Assembly: GCF_006438785.1 (NCBI RefSeq)
Contig: NZ_RCZB01000001.1
Span: 1,189,912 to 1,253,911, forward strand
DNA length: 64,000 nucleotides
Direction of reading: 5' to 3'
From: Rhodanobacter glycinis
GTDB taxonomy: Bacteria; Pseudomonadota; Gammaproteobacteria; Xanthomonadales; Rhodanobacteraceae
Shown: piece by piece, positions 1-8,929 of the stretch
Layout of the letters: the number at the start of each line of letters is the position of its first letter
Position numbering within the stretch: position 1 is the first letter of the stretch
Translations under genes and position numbers: made by a program
Notes under the pieces: generated by a model
Seen by the model: only the letters and a program-made list of their open reading frames with translations
What the model was told of the DNA's origin: nothing
The model's database searches: none

Positions 1-402
1 GTAGTGGTAATAACCACCGCCGTTGGCGCAACTGCCCATCGAGATCACCCATTTCGGCTCGGGCATCTGGTCATAGACCTTGCGCAGCGCCGGGGCCATC
101 TTGTTGACCAGGGTGCCGGCCACGATCATCACGTCGGACTGGCGCGGGCTGGGACGGAAGATCACGCCGTAGCGATCCAGATCCAGCCGCGCCGCGCCGG
201 CATGCATCATCTCGACCGCGCAGCAGGCCAGACCGAACGTCATCGGCCACATCGAGCCGGTGCGCGCCCAGTTCATCAGCGCATCGACGCTGGTGGTGGC
301 GAAACCGCGCTGCACCACCGGGTTGTCGCCGGCCGGACGCAGGATATCGTCGACAAGGTTCAAGGGCTGCGGGTTATGCATCACCTTGTCGATGCTGGTC
401 AT
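1..402 (-). CDS. nuoB: NADH-quinone oxidoreductase subunit B (partial, 3' end outside window)
   Basis: This is the peripheral-arm subunit of respiratory complex I that carries iron-sulfur cluster N2, the last electron carrier before ubiquinone. The visible 134 residues include the tandem cysteine pair at residues 60-61 (LACCAVEMM) and the third ligand Cys125 in MGSCANGGG. The fourth ligand should lie beyond the window edge. The ATG at 402 overlaps the nuoA stop by one base (TGATG), so the two genes are translationally coupled at the head of a nuo operon that runs off the left side. Identity is certain; only the C-terminus is missing. Confidence 0.97.
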   Translation of the reverse strand, partial: MTSIDKVMHNPQPLNLVDDILRPAGDNPVVQRGFATTSVDALMNWARTGSMWPMTFGLACCAVEMMHAGAARLDLDRYGVIFRPSPRQSDVMIVAGTLVNKMAPALRKVYDQMPEPKWVISMGSCANGGGYYHY

Positions 403-758
403 CACTCCCATTCGAGCGCTCCCTTTTTCCACACGTAGGCAAAACCGATGACCAGCAGCAACAGGAACAGCGCCATCTCGATCAGCGCGATCATGCCGAT
501 CTGCTGGAATACCACCGCCCACGGAAACAGGAAGGCGATTTCCAGATCGAAAATGATGAACAGGATGGCAAGCAGGTAGTAGCGCACATCGAAGCGCATG
601 CGGGCATCTTCGAACGCCTCGAAACCGCACTCGTAGGGCGCAAGTTTTTCCGCCTCGGGACGGCGCGGGCCGGCCAGCAGGCCGACGGCCAGCAACACCA
701 GGCCGAGGCCGGTGGCAACGCCGATGAACAACAGAACAGGCCAGTATTCGGCAAGCAC
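402..758 (-). CDS. nuoA: NADH-quinone oxidoreductase subunit A
   Basis: This is a small membrane subunit of complex I next to the quinone site. The 118 residues are of normal length and form three membrane helices (about 5-29, 62-84 and 88-108). The conserved acidic loop with APYECGFE lies between helices 1 and 2, and helix 2 carries the [12 protein letters not shown] motif. It is the first nuo gene here; nuoB follows with a one-base overlap. In some relatives secG and a tRNA-Leu lie just upstream of nuoA, but neither is seen here. A good minus-strand promoter lies about 180 bases upstream. Confidence 0.97.
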   Translation of the reverse strand: MLAEYWPVLLFIGVATGLGLVLLAVGLLAGPRRPEAEKLAPYECGFEAFEDARMRFDVRYYLLAILFIIFDLEIAFLFPWAVVFQQIGMIALIEMALFLLLLVIGFAYVWKKGALEWE

Positions 759-936
759 GATGCAACATACCTCCGCGCCATCAGGCGCATCAGTGACCGC
801 GGGGAATGATCCAGTAACTCACGGTCCGGCGACTTCGATTCGGCAGGCCGATATGGCCATGGGCTGCTCGCCCACGCTCGCAAGTCTGAAACCGCAAGCG
901 CCCGATGTTTCGCGAGATGAGTTCGCGAATCGCGGC

Positions 937-964
937 ATTGTATCAGTGCATGTGGGTACAACAA
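937..964 (-). promoter_or_regulatory. Predicted sigma70 promoter of the nuo operon
   Basis: On the minus strand a TTGTTG box (959-964) and a TACAAT box (937-942) are separated by 16 bases. Transcription would start near 930, leaving a leader of about 170 bases before nuoA. The 273-base gap between nuoA and the pilZ-like gene holds no other gene that I can support. This is a sequence match only. Confidence 0.5.
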
Positions 965-1031
965 GCCTTGACGGCCGATACGATGCGCAATAGCGACACC
1001 CGCCATCACCGTGACGCCACAGCGAACAGGT

Positions 1032-1385
1032 TCACATGGTGTGAGTGGCCCGTTCCGAGGTCAGCGTGCCGGCGAGGATGTTCTCGATCCGGCTACGGGC
1101 GGCCTCCGCGTCACCCGATTCGTTGAAATGGATGCCGATGCCGGCAGTGCGATTGCCCTGCGCGCCGACCGGGCTGATCCAGACCACCTTGCCGACCACG
1201 GACAATCGTTCGGTTTCCTCGGCCAGGGTCACCAGCAGCACCACTTCGTCACCGAGCGAGTACGTCTGCGCGGTCGCTGCAAACAGGCCGCCGTGCTTCA
1301 GGAACGGCATGTACGCGTTGTACAGGGAGGCCGCGTCCTTGATTTTCAGTGAAATGATGCCTTGACGGGCAACCGTGGGTTTCAT
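1032..1385 (-). CDS. pilZ: PilZ-domain protein, type IV pilus assembly type
   Basis: The 117-residue protein matches the short, single-domain PilZ of type IV pilus biogenesis, which usually sits downstream of holB in Pseudomonas and Xanthomonas. The N-terminus lacks the RxxxR motif that binds cyclic-di-GMP, and no clear (D/N)xSxxG motif is seen. This fits the non-binding PilZ that in Xanthomonas works by contacting the pilus ATPase PilB and the EAL protein FimX. Here a PIG-L gene and a large GGDEF-EAL gene lie between it and holB. The pilus role is inferred from family and position. Confidence 0.8.
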   Translation of the reverse strand: MKPTVARQGIISLKIKDAASLYNAYMPFLKHGGLFAATAQTYSLGDEVVLLVTLAEETERLSVVGKVVWISPVGAQGNRTAGIGIHFNESGDAEAARSRIENILAGTLTSERATHTM

Positions 1386-1473
1386 GCGGGGCTCCTGCCG
1401 AGCGCCCGAAGCGCCCGATCGTTGACGCTGATCTTAGTTGCTGTGTCGCAACAGCACCACTCTGGCGGCATCC

Positions 1474-4359
1474 TCATCCGCCGTCGGGCTGTCCGGCCAG
1501 GAGGGACTGGCGTTCGTTGACGAGGGTTCCCCATGTCGAGGGGGGCACCCATCCGGCGACCCAGCCCGCCACCGCCTCGGCGGGCATCGGCCGCGAGATC
1601 GAGAAACCCTGCAATTGGTGACATCCCAGCGAGGCCAGCAGGTCGCCTTGCGCCGATGTCTCGACACCTTCGGCGATCACCGTCTTGGCCAGCATGCGTG
1701 CGGTGGTGATGACGCCCGCCGCGATCGCCATGTTACGTTCGTCGTTGAGGATGTCGCGCACGAAACTCTGATCGAGCTTGATGTGTTCGATATCCAGCTG
1801 CTGGATGTGGCTCAGCGAGGCACTGCCGGTACCGAAGTCGTCCAGCCCGACCCGGATGCCGCGCCGGCGACACTCCTCGATGACCACCTTCGCGCGGGCG
1901 TGATCCATCGACGGGCCGGTTTCGGTCACCTCGATGCCGAAGCCCACGTCCATCACGCCCGGATACATTTCCAGCGCGGCGTCGATGTCGGTGAAAAACG
2001 CCGGATGCAGCAGATGGCGGGTACTGATGTTGATCGAGACCGGAATCGATATGCCCTCCTGCATCCAGGACTGGCATCGCTTCAACGCCTCATCCAGCAC
2101 ATAGCGGCCGATCGGCCGTGCCAGCTGGGGATCGTCCAGCACGTGCATGAACCGCGCCGGCTCGATCAGTCCCTGTCCGGTGTCATCCAGGCGCAACAGC
2201 GCCTCCATGCCAGCCACTCCATGCAGGCCGGGCAAACCGTCGATGTACACGATCGGCTGGAACAACAGCTGCAGACGGGATTGCTGCAGTGCCTGCGCGA
2301 TTCGCTCGCGCATGGCCTGCAGGCGCAGTTGCTCCAGCTCCATCGCCGGCTCATACAGAGCCCCCCGATCCTTGCCCTCCTCCTTGGCTGCATACATCGC
2401 CAGATCGGCATGCCGGATCAGACCTTCAGCATCGGACTCGTCCAGCGGAAACAAGGTCCAGCCAATGCTGGCAGACAGATATAACTGTTCGCCCATCACA
2501 TGGAACGGCGCCCGCAATGCCTGCAGGATGCAGCGACTGATGACATCGAGCTGCTCCCGGCTATCGAAACCGGAGATCACCAGGGCGAACTCATCGCCGC
2601 CAAAACGAGCCAAAACGTCCTCCTCGCGCAATATGCCGAGAATCCGTGTCGAGGCTTCCAGCAACACGTGGTCGCCGCCACCGTGGCCGATCGTGTCATT
2701 GACGCTTTTGAAGCGGTCGAGGTCGAGCACGCCAACGGCCATCAAAGAGCGCTGTTCCATGGCCCGCGTCCGCGTCTTTTCCAGCAACTGGAACAGCAGG
2801 CGACGATTCGGCAGGCCGGTGACCACATCGTAGAAGGCCAGCCGTTCGACCCGCGCTTCGTGCATTTTCTGTTCGGTGATGTCGCGCTGGTGCCACAGCT
2901 GGCCTCGCGACACACCATCGATGGTGATCGGCGTGAAATCGCGCAGGAAGGTGCGGCCACCCTTGATGGAGACTTCGTCGCCCTTGACTGTTTCGTTTCT
3001 GGCCAGAATGTCCTGCACCCGCTGCCACTCGCGTTCCGGATCCTCGAGTGCTTTTTTCAAGCGTTCGTAAATCGCCGACGAGGCCAGATTCTCCAGTTCG
3101 GAGGGTGCCTCGGGTAGCCCGTACAGCGTGCAGAAAGCCTCGTTGACGAACTTCACCCGGTTGTCTTCGGACATCACCAGGATGCCGGAGTACTGGTTCG
3201 ACAGAACCGTGCGGAAATGCTGCAGGTTGAACCGCAGATTCTGCTCGGCGGCAACACGTGCGGCTTGTGCCCGCTGCATCTGGATACCCAGCCCCAACTC
3301 GACCGCCATTTCCGAAAAGACCTGAACCTCGCTCAGCGCGAAGGCCTCGGCATCGGGTGCCGCCATGACAAAGACACCCACCATGGCTCCTTCGACCAAC
3401 AAAGGAAGAGCCAACAAGGCACGTGGGTGCGGCAGATCGCCGGCAAGCGGCCAGTCGGGGTGACCGGGTGACGGTGGATGTCTGACCTGGGGTTGGCCGG
3501 TCAGCATGGCGATGACGGCTGGATTGTGGCGATGCGCGGCATCGCCCAGGCTGAGCCTGGGGCTGGTTTCGAATCCGTCGGCAAGGCCATCGTGTGCGCA
3601 CAAGCGCAGTGTCTGCCCGTCGCAGCCGTCCAGCAGCGCGAGCCAGGTCACCAGATAGCCACCCATTCGCCGCGCCACACGGCAGGCATCGGCCAACAAC
3701 GTCTGCTCATCGGGGCTGTGCGTGACGACCTTGACCATCTCGCTGAGCAGACGCAGTGCACGTCGCTGGCAAGCTTCCTCGCGCACCGATTGCAGCAGAA
3801 GCATGCGCTGCTCGTGCGCTTCCAGTCCCAGCCCGATGCTTGCCGCGGCCTGTTGCAGCAACTCGATCATCCGGGGAGAAAAGAAACTGATGTGCGATGA
3901 CCGTACAACCAGCCCTGCTCGCACTTCGCCAAACTTCATCACTGGCACCGCAACGGCGGAAGCTATGCCATGGCGCACATAGGCCTGGTGGAACATCTCG
4001 AAACCCGGCGCATGGCGGATATCACTTTCCAGCTGCGGCGTGCCCTCCCAGAACGGCAGGCGCGCGACTGAAAACGGCAGCCGGTCCGGAAAGATATCCT
4101 CCATGCCTGCGGCGACACGGGCCGGAGCAATTCGGCGAAACCATCCGGTGGTGTGATCCACCTCGCCGATCATCACCCTCAACGCCCCGATGCGGCGCTC
4201 AAGAACCTCGATCACCGCTTCGTAGAGAGCGGGCGGGTCGAGCGAGCGAACCAGCAATTGGCCGATGTCGAAAAGTGCGGCGTAGAAATGCTCGCTGGAC
4301 GCCGGCGCCGGCGCCGGCGCCGCATTGACATCCAACGAGTTCAGATCCGGATTTTGCAT
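1474..4359 (-). CDS. GAF-GAF-PAS-GGDEF-EAL cyclic-di-GMP enzyme
   Basis: This is a 961-residue soluble signalling protein with two GAF-like domains (about 25-190 and 205-365), a PAS domain (about 385-505), GGDEF (about 510-680) and EAL (about 690-950). The active motif GGDEF is intact near residue 587, preceded at the right distance by an RxxD inhibitory site (REED). The EAL side keeps MEALLRL near 718, LDDFGTG near 838 and the AEGVE segment. It may therefore both make and break cyclic-di-GMP, with activity set by the GAF/PAS inputs. It has no membrane helix. It sits 88 bases upstream of the pilZ-like gene, suggesting control of type IV pili, but unlike FimX its catalytic motifs are not degenerate. 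Confidence 0.92.
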   Translation of the reverse strand: MQNPDLNSLDVNAAPAPAPASSEHFYAALFDIGQLLVRSLDPPALYEAVIEVLERRIGALRVMIGEVDHTTGWFRRIAPARVAAGMEDIFPDRLPFSVARLPFWEGTPQLESDIRHAPGFEMFHQAYVRHGIASAVAVPVMKFGEVRAGLVVRSSHISFFSPRMIELLQQAAASIGLGLEAHEQRMLLLQSVREEACQRRALRLLSEMVKVVTHSPDEQTLLADACRVARRMGGYLVTWLALLDGCDGQTLRLCAHDGLADGFETSPRLSLGDAAHRHNPAVIAMLTGQPQVRHPPSPGHPDWPLAGDLPHPRALLALPLLVEGAMVGVFVMAAPDAEAFALSEVQVFSEMAVELGLGIQMQRAQAARVAAEQNLRFNLQHFRTVLSNQYSGILVMSEDNRVKFVNEAFCTLYGLPEAPSELENLASSAIYERLKKALEDPEREWQRVQDILARNETVKGDEVSIKGGRTFLRDFTPITIDGVSRGQLWHQRDITEQKMHEARVERLAFYDVVTGLPNRRLLFQLLEKTRTRAMEQRSLMAVGVLDLDRFKSVNDTIGHGGGDHVLLEASTRILGILREEDVLARFGGDEFALVISGFDSREQLDVISRCILQALRAPFHVMGEQLYLSASIGWTLFPLDESDAEGLIRHADLAMYAAKEEGKDRGALYEPAMELEQLRLQAMRERIAQALQQSRLQLLFQPIVYIDGLPGLHGVAGMEALLRLDDTGQGLIEPARFMHVLDDPQLARPIGRYVLDEALKRCQSWMQEGISIPVSINISTRHLLHPAFFTDIDAALEMYPGVMDVGFGIEVTETGPSMDHARAKVVIEECRRRGIRVGLDDFGTGSASLSHIQQLDIEHIKLDQSFVRDILNDERNMAIAAGVITTARMLAKTVIAEGVETSAQGDLLASLGCHQLQGFSISRPMPAEAVAGWVAGWVPPSTWGTLVNERQSLLAGQPDGG
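4301..4322. repeat. In-frame hexanucleotide repeat (GCCGGC)
   Basis: The unit gccggc occurs three times in tandem followed by a partial copy, and encodes an Ala-Pro run near residue 15 of the GGDEF-EAL protein. Because the unit is six bases, slippage would change length without a frameshift. Confidence 0.7.
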
Positions 4360-4541
4360 TCAGTTGACCAACCGGTGTCGGCAGCTTGCTTCGATAACAC
4401 GAGACTGGATCGGCAACCGGCTTCGATGGTGTTACACGGATGGCATAACCCCGCGGCCGCGACCACATCATCTTTCCCCCAGTCAGAAGCTAGCCCTGTC
4501 AACCGATCTATGCAAGAGCAGCAGCATCGGCGAAACCCGGT

Positions 4542-5510
4542 TCAGAGTTCGCACCAGCCCCAGTGATCGAATATCCACAGCGAAGGCAGATTCGACGCCA
4601 GTCTGGCAAACCGCGGGCCCGCCGCCACAGCCGGCAAAGACAGCTGGTAGGCGCCCTGGCTGTCGCGTTGAAGCGGGGCGTCCCGCCAGCGCCAGCTCTG
4701 CGTTCCTGTCGAGCTGACCACACTCAGTCGCAGCCATGGCCACAACCATGCGGGCGGTTGCCATGGCAGGGGCGATGGCGACCCAGCCGGTGTGACTGCC
4801 ACGTCGACATAACGCTCGGGTCTTTCCGCCAGGCGACGCATGCGGGGGCCGCTCAAGGCCATCTGGCTGCGGTGTGCCGCTAGTGCCGCGCGCTTGTTCG
4901 TCGCCTGCGCGGCGGTGCCCGCGATCTCGATGACCCCGCTGTCCGGCGCATGCCCGTGCACCAGATAAGCCAGTTGGTGCGGCGGATCCAGCTGTTCGGC
5001 CAGAGCCAGCCGCACAAGTACGTGCGCCGAGCCATGGTCGGGGTGACGATCCCCCAACGCAGGCATCGCGATCAGGCTGGGGCGAAACTGAGCGACCGCC
5101 GCGGCCAGCTCGGCCACTGCCGTATCACTCGACTGCAACAGGCCATCGGTGACGCCCATGTCCGGCCAGCCCAGAGACTGCAGGGCTTGTGTCGGCACCC
5201 CGAGGCATTGCAGCGCCTGCAGCATTTCCGCGTGCCGGCGACGACCCCAGCGCTGCCGATCGGCGGTCTTGATCCACGCGCGTCGCTCCAGCCAGCGTTG
5301 GGGCCATGGATTGTTGTCGCCGGCTGTCAGCAGCAGGACTCGTACCTCCCCGCCGACCGCCCGAACCTGCTGGATCAGCATGCCCGTAGCGATGGTTTCG
5401 TCGTCTGGATGCGGCGCCACGACCATCAGACGGGTCTGCGCGGAAAGCCCCGGCAATTCGCCTGGCGGCGCTGTCGACAGCAGGCTCGCGGCGTTCCCGT
5501 TCAACGCCAC
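4542..5510 (-). CDS. PIG-L (LmbE-like) family zinc deacetylase
   Basis: The 322-residue protein carries the two zinc motifs of the PIG-L N-acetylglucosaminyl deacetylase family: PHPDDET at residues 33-39 and RHPDH near residue 157. Family members remove acetyl groups from sugar N-acetyl substrates, but the substrate cannot be read here. The C-terminal 100 residues, rich in Trp and Pro, lie beyond the usual fold. The start is taken as GTG at 5510, which overlaps the end of holB by 10 bases; a later TTG is possible. It lies in the tmk-holB direction, 182 bases before the GGDEF-EAL gene. Confidence 0.85.
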   Translation of the reverse strand: MALNGNAASLLSTAPPGELPGLSAQTRLMVVAPHPDDETIATGMLIQQVRAVGGEVRVLLLTAGDNNPWPQRWLERRAWIKTADRQRWGRRRHAEMLQALQCLGVPTQALQSLGWPDMGVTDGLLQSSDTAVAELAAAVAQFRPSLIAMPALGDRHPDHGSAHVLVRLALAEQLDPPHQLAYLVHGHAPDSGVIEIAGTAAQATNKRAALAAHRSQMALSGPRMRRLAERPERYVDVAVTPAGSPSPLPWQPPAWLWPWLRLSVVSSTGTQSWRWRDAPLQRDSQGAYQLSLPAVAAGPRFARLASNLPSLWIFDHWGWCEL

Positions 5511-6436
5511 TGCGCCAATAGTTCCAGCAGCAGCAGGTCTCCGCGCAACGGTCCACGCAGACTCTCACGAGTGCGATTGACCGCGCTGTACCAATGTCCG
5601 AGCCCCTCGACATCCATCGCACTGGCCAGCGGCCCGGTGCTTTCCCCCGAGCGCGCCTTGACCTCGTCGGCAACGGCCTGGGCGGCAAACCACAGCCGCT
5701 GTGCCGGTTCGTTGTCCAGCCAGCGCTTGACCACGTCCACCGGCTGACCTCGGCCCGCCGCCAACGCGGCCAGATCCTTGCGTACCTCCAGCCGCCGGTC
5801 GAGCGCCCCTTCCAGCGCCCACGCGCGAGCCAGCCCGGGATTGCCGCCGGCGGCAGTGAGCGCGGCTGCCGCATCGCGCACGCCTTCGGCCTGCAGCCAC
5901 GCGAGTGCGTCGACGGCAGCGGGCAAATGAAACTCGATTCGCTGGCAGCGGCTGCGGATGGTCTGCGGCAGGCGCCAGGGTGCATCGGCCAGCAGGAGCA
6001 GCATGGTCTGTGCAGACGGCTCTTCCAGCGTTTTCAGCAAGGCGTTGGCGGCGGCCGGATTCATCGCGTCGGCCGGATCGATGGTGGCCACCTGCCAACC
6101 GCCAAACTGGCTGCTCATGGCCAGTCGTGCCGACAGCTCGCGAATCTGATCGACCACGATCTCGCTGCGCTGCACGCCATCCTTGCGCAAGCCGAAGCTC
6201 AGCGAAATCACGTCGGGATGTGTGCCTGCGGCAACCAGCAGGCAACTGCGGCAATGGCCACAGGGATCGCCCCCTGCAGGGGCCTTGCACAACAGTCCCT
6301 GCATGAAGCGCTCGGCAAATGCGCGTTTGCCCAGACCTGCTGCCCCGCACAGCAACAAGGCGTGTGGCAGCGCATCGCGCTGGCGACGTGCCTGCAGCCG
6401 CGCCCAGTGTTCGGCATGCCAGGGCAACTGGTTCAT
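5501..6436 (-). CDS. holB: DNA polymerase III delta-prime subunit
   Basis: This is a clamp-loader subunit that works with DnaX and HolA to place the sliding clamp on DNA. The 311 residues include the AAA+ fold with a degenerate Walker A (GAAGLGKRAF, residues 31-40), a zinc module (Cys50, Cys59, Cys62, Cys65 with DPCGHCRSC), and the sensor stretch NALLKTLEEP. The ATG overlaps the tmk stop by four bases (ATGA), and its own end overlaps the PIG-L start. The tmk-holB pair is common in proteobacteria. Confidence 0.95.
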   Translation of the reverse strand: MNQLPWHAEHWARLQARRQRDALPHALLLCGAAGLGKRAFAERFMQGLLCKAPAGGDPCGHCRSCLLVAAGTHPDVISLSFGLRKDGVQRSEIVVDQIRELSARLAMSSQFGGWQVATIDPADAMNPAAANALLKTLEEPSAQTMLLLLADAPWRLPQTIRSRCQRIEFHLPAAVDALAWLQAEGVRDAAAALTAAGGNPGLARAWALEGALDRRLEVRKDLAALAAGRGQPVDVVKRWLDNEPAQRLWFAAQAVADEVKARSGESTGPLASAMDVEGLGHWYSAVNRTRESLRGPLRGDLLLLELLAQWR

Positions 6437-7074
6437 GGTTTCGATTTCCCGATCAACGCGCCCAGCGCCAGTGTGGCCGCCTGCAGCACCGCGGTCGGCG
6501 ACTGGCTGGCATCGATGACCCGGAAGCGGTCCGGCTCCGTCGCGGCGCGTTCGCGATACGCCACACGCACACGCTCGAAGAATGCATCGGCTTCGACCTC
6601 GATCCGGTCGGCGTCGCTGCGGCCTGCTGCGCGAGCGCGTCCGATCGCTACCGGCAGATCAAGCAGCAACGTCAGGTCGGGCGTCACACCGGCACACGCC
6701 CAGCGTTCCAGTTCGGCTATGCGCGATACCGGCTGACCGCGGCCACCGCCCTGATAGGCGTAGCTGGCATCGGCATAACGATCGCACAGCACCCATTGCC
6801 CGGCGCGCAGTGCCGGCTCGATCACCTCACGCACCAGTTGCGCACGCGAGGCGAACATCAGCAGCAATTCCGTCTCGGCCGCCAGCCCACGCTGGCCCGG
6901 ATCGAGCACGATGGCACGCACGGCTTCACCGACACTGGTGCCGCCAGGTTCGCGCGTCTGCACCAGTGCGATGCCGCGCTGCTCGATGCACTCGCGCAGG
7001 CCGGCCAGCAAGGTGCTCTTGCCGGCACCTTCGCCACCTTCGAGGCTGATGAACTTTCCGCGGGCCGCACTCAT
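6433..7074 (-). CDS. tmk: Thymidylate kinase
   Basis: The enzyme phosphorylates dTMP to dTDP with ATP. The P-loop GGEGAGKST sits at residues 13-21, the DRY motif near residue 98 (VLCDRYADAS), and the LID region contains GRARAAGRSDADR. I chose ATG at 7074 over the upstream TTG at 7080 because it gives a four-base ATGA overlap with the mltG stop, the same coupling seen at the tmk-holB and mltG-pabC junctions. Product length is 213 residues, normal for the family. Confidence 0.96.
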   Translation of the reverse strand: MSAARGKFISLEGGEGAGKSTLLAGLRECIEQRGIALVQTREPGGTSVGEAVRAIVLDPGQRGLAAETELLLMFASRAQLVREVIEPALRAGQWVLCDRYADASYAYQGGGRGQPVSRIAELERWACAGVTPDLTLLLDLPVAIGRARAAGRSDADRIEVEADAFFERVRVAYRERAATEPDRFRVIDASQSPTAVLQAATLALGALIGKSKP

Positions 7075-8105
7075 TGGCAATGTTTCCGCTGATAGCAGTC
7101 GACGTTGCGATTGTGTTCCTCCAGCGTGCCGGCAAATACATGGCCGCCATCGCCACGGGCCACGAAATACAGAGCGTTGCCAGCAGCCGGATGCAGCGCT
7201 GCTTCCAGCGCCGGCTTGCCCGGCAACGCGATCGGCGTCGGCGGCAGACCGGCACGGGTATAGGTGTTGTACGGCGTGTCTGTGGTCAGGTCGCTCTTGC
7301 GGATATTGCCCGCGTAGTTCGCGCCCATGCCGTAGATCACGCTGGGATCGGTCTGCAGCAGCATGTGGTTCTGCAAGCGCCGCACGAACACGCCGGCGAT
7401 CTGTGCGCGTTCATCGGGTCGGCCGGTTTCCTTTTCCACGATTGAGGCGAGGATCAACGCATCGTATGGCGTGCCCAGCGGCAGGTCCGCGGCGCGCGTC
7501 GACCACAGCGCAGCAAGCGTCTTGACCATCGCGCCATGGGCACGCTTGAGGATGTCCAGGTCACTGTCGCCTTTCACATAGGCGTAGGTCTCCGGCAGAA
7601 AACGCCCTTCCGGCACTTCCCCGGCAACGCCAAGCTTCTGCATGATCGTGGCATCGTCGAGTCCGGCGCTGTCGTGGTTCAACTTCTCCGCCCGGGCCAA
7701 TGCCTGGCGCAACTCGCCAAACGTCCAGCCGTCGACGATGGTGAAATTGCGTTGCAGCACCTTGCCAACGGCCATGTTGGCGAGCAGCTGGCGCGGCGTG
7801 ATGCCGACACCCAGGGCGTACTCTCCGGCGTGCAGCTTGCCGGCCACGCGCATCTGCTCGGCCAGCAGCCGCCAGTACAACGGGTTTGCGTTACTCAGGT
7901 TGCGCTGGCGCAGTTCGCCGACGATGTTTCTGAAGCTGCTGCCGCGACCGACGTCGATGCTGTCGCCCTGCGCCGTCACATTCAGCGGTGCGCTGCTGAA
8001 ACGGTTGAAATCATTCCAGCCATAGGCCAGCGCACCGACCAGCGCCAATAGCACGATCAGCAGCACACGTGGCCATGCGCGCCCGCGCATCGGTTTGTCG
8101 CTCAT
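7071..8105 (-). CDS. mltG: Endolytic murein transglycosylase (YceG/MltG)
   Basis: This inner-membrane lytic transglycosylase cleaves nascent peptidoglycan strands and is thought to end glycan chain growth. The 344-residue protein has one N-terminal membrane helix (about 11-29) and the YceG domain. The catalytic glutamate lies in LASIVEKETG near residue 222, and the PYNTYTRAGLPPTPI stretch is typical of the family. The reading frame is open 234 bases further upstream, but ATG 8105 (MSDKPMRG) overlaps the pabC stop as ATGA. The order pabC-mltG-tmk-holB matches other gammaproteobacteria. Confidence 0.95.
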   Translation of the reverse strand: MSDKPMRGRAWPRVLLIVLLALVGALAYGWNDFNRFSSAPLNVTAQGDSIDVGRGSSFRNIVGELRQRNLSNANPLYWRLLAEQMRVAGKLHAGEYALGVGITPRQLLANMAVGKVLQRNFTIVDGWTFGELRQALARAEKLNHDSAGLDDATIMQKLGVAGEVPEGRFLPETYAYVKGDSDLDILKRAHGAMVKTLAALWSTRAADLPLGTPYDALILASIVEKETGRPDERAQIAGVFVRRLQNHMLLQTDPSVIYGMGANYAGNIRKSDLTTDTPYNTYTRAGLPPTPIALPGKPALEAALHPAAGNALYFVARGDGGHVFAGTLEEHNRNVDCYQRKHCQ

Positions 8106-8929
8106 CCGCCCTGCTCCATCGTGAATCCCAGATTGCGCCAATGCTGCTGCAGCTGGCGGGTGATTTCGCCCACTGGATAATCCCGTTCGCCCAGTGAACG
8201 TACCGGCAGGATGCCGCGCACGCTCGAACTGAGAAAGACCTCGCTGGCACCCAGCAGGGCATCCAGCGTCAGCTCGTCGACCTGTATTTGTGTATACGTC
8301 GCCAGCACTTCGGCGCGGGCTACCCCGGCCACACCGCAACGATCCAGTGCCGGCGTCAGCAACTCGCCATCGACGACGGCAAACAGGTTGGCCATGGTCG
8401 CTGAAATCACCCGATCGTGGCTATCGCACAGCACGCCTTCGGCGATCACCGGATCGCTCCACTCGGCGCGCGCCAGCACCTGTTCCAGCCGGTTCAGGTG
8501 TTTCATGCCGGCCAGCAGTGGCTGCTCTGCCAAGCGAATATCGCATACGCGCATGCGCGCGCCCTGTGCGTAAATTTGACGCGGTGTCTGCGGCGGCGCG
8601 AACGCAACCACCACGCGCGTCGGTCGCGGCGCCACGGGCAGTGCGTAACCGCGCTCGCCAATGCCGCGGGTCAGCGTAATGCGTACCACAGAGTGCGGCA
8701 TGTCGCGCGTGACTTCCTGCGCCTCACGCCACAGCTGTGTCGTATCCGGCGCAGGCATCCGCAAGCGTTCACAGCTTGCCGCGAGCCGATGCATGTGGCG
8801 CGACCACAGCGGCGCCACGGTGCCGACCAGGCGAATGCTTTCGAACAGGCCATCGCCATACGCGAGGCCGCGATCCATTGCCGACACCTGCTCAGCCGCC
8901 ACGCCATTGACCAGCATGCGCGCGGTCAT
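8102..8929 (-). CDS. pabC: Aminodeoxychorismate lyase
   Basis: This PLP enzyme (fold type IV) splits 4-amino-4-deoxychorismate into p-aminobenzoate and pyruvate for folate synthesis. The 275 residues include DRGLAYGDGLFES near the N-terminus, the PLP lysine in GMKHLNRLEQ near residue 142, and the C-terminal EVFLSSSVRGILPV signature. The ATG at 8929 overlaps the pabB stop by one base, so this enzyme is made next to the one that supplies its substrate. Confidence 0.94.
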   Translation of the reverse strand: MTARMLVNGVAAEQVSAMDRGLAYGDGLFESIRLVGTVAPLWSRHMHRLAASCERLRMPAPDTTQLWREAQEVTRDMPHSVVRITLTRGIGERGYALPVAPRPTRVVVAFAPPQTPRQIYAQGARMRVCDIRLAEQPLLAGMKHLNRLEQVLARAEWSDPVIAEGVLCDSHDRVISATMANLFAVVDGELLTPALDRCGVAGVARAEVLATYTQIQVDELTLDALLGASEVFLSSSVRGILPVRSLGERDYPVGEITRQLQQHWRNLGFTMEQGG

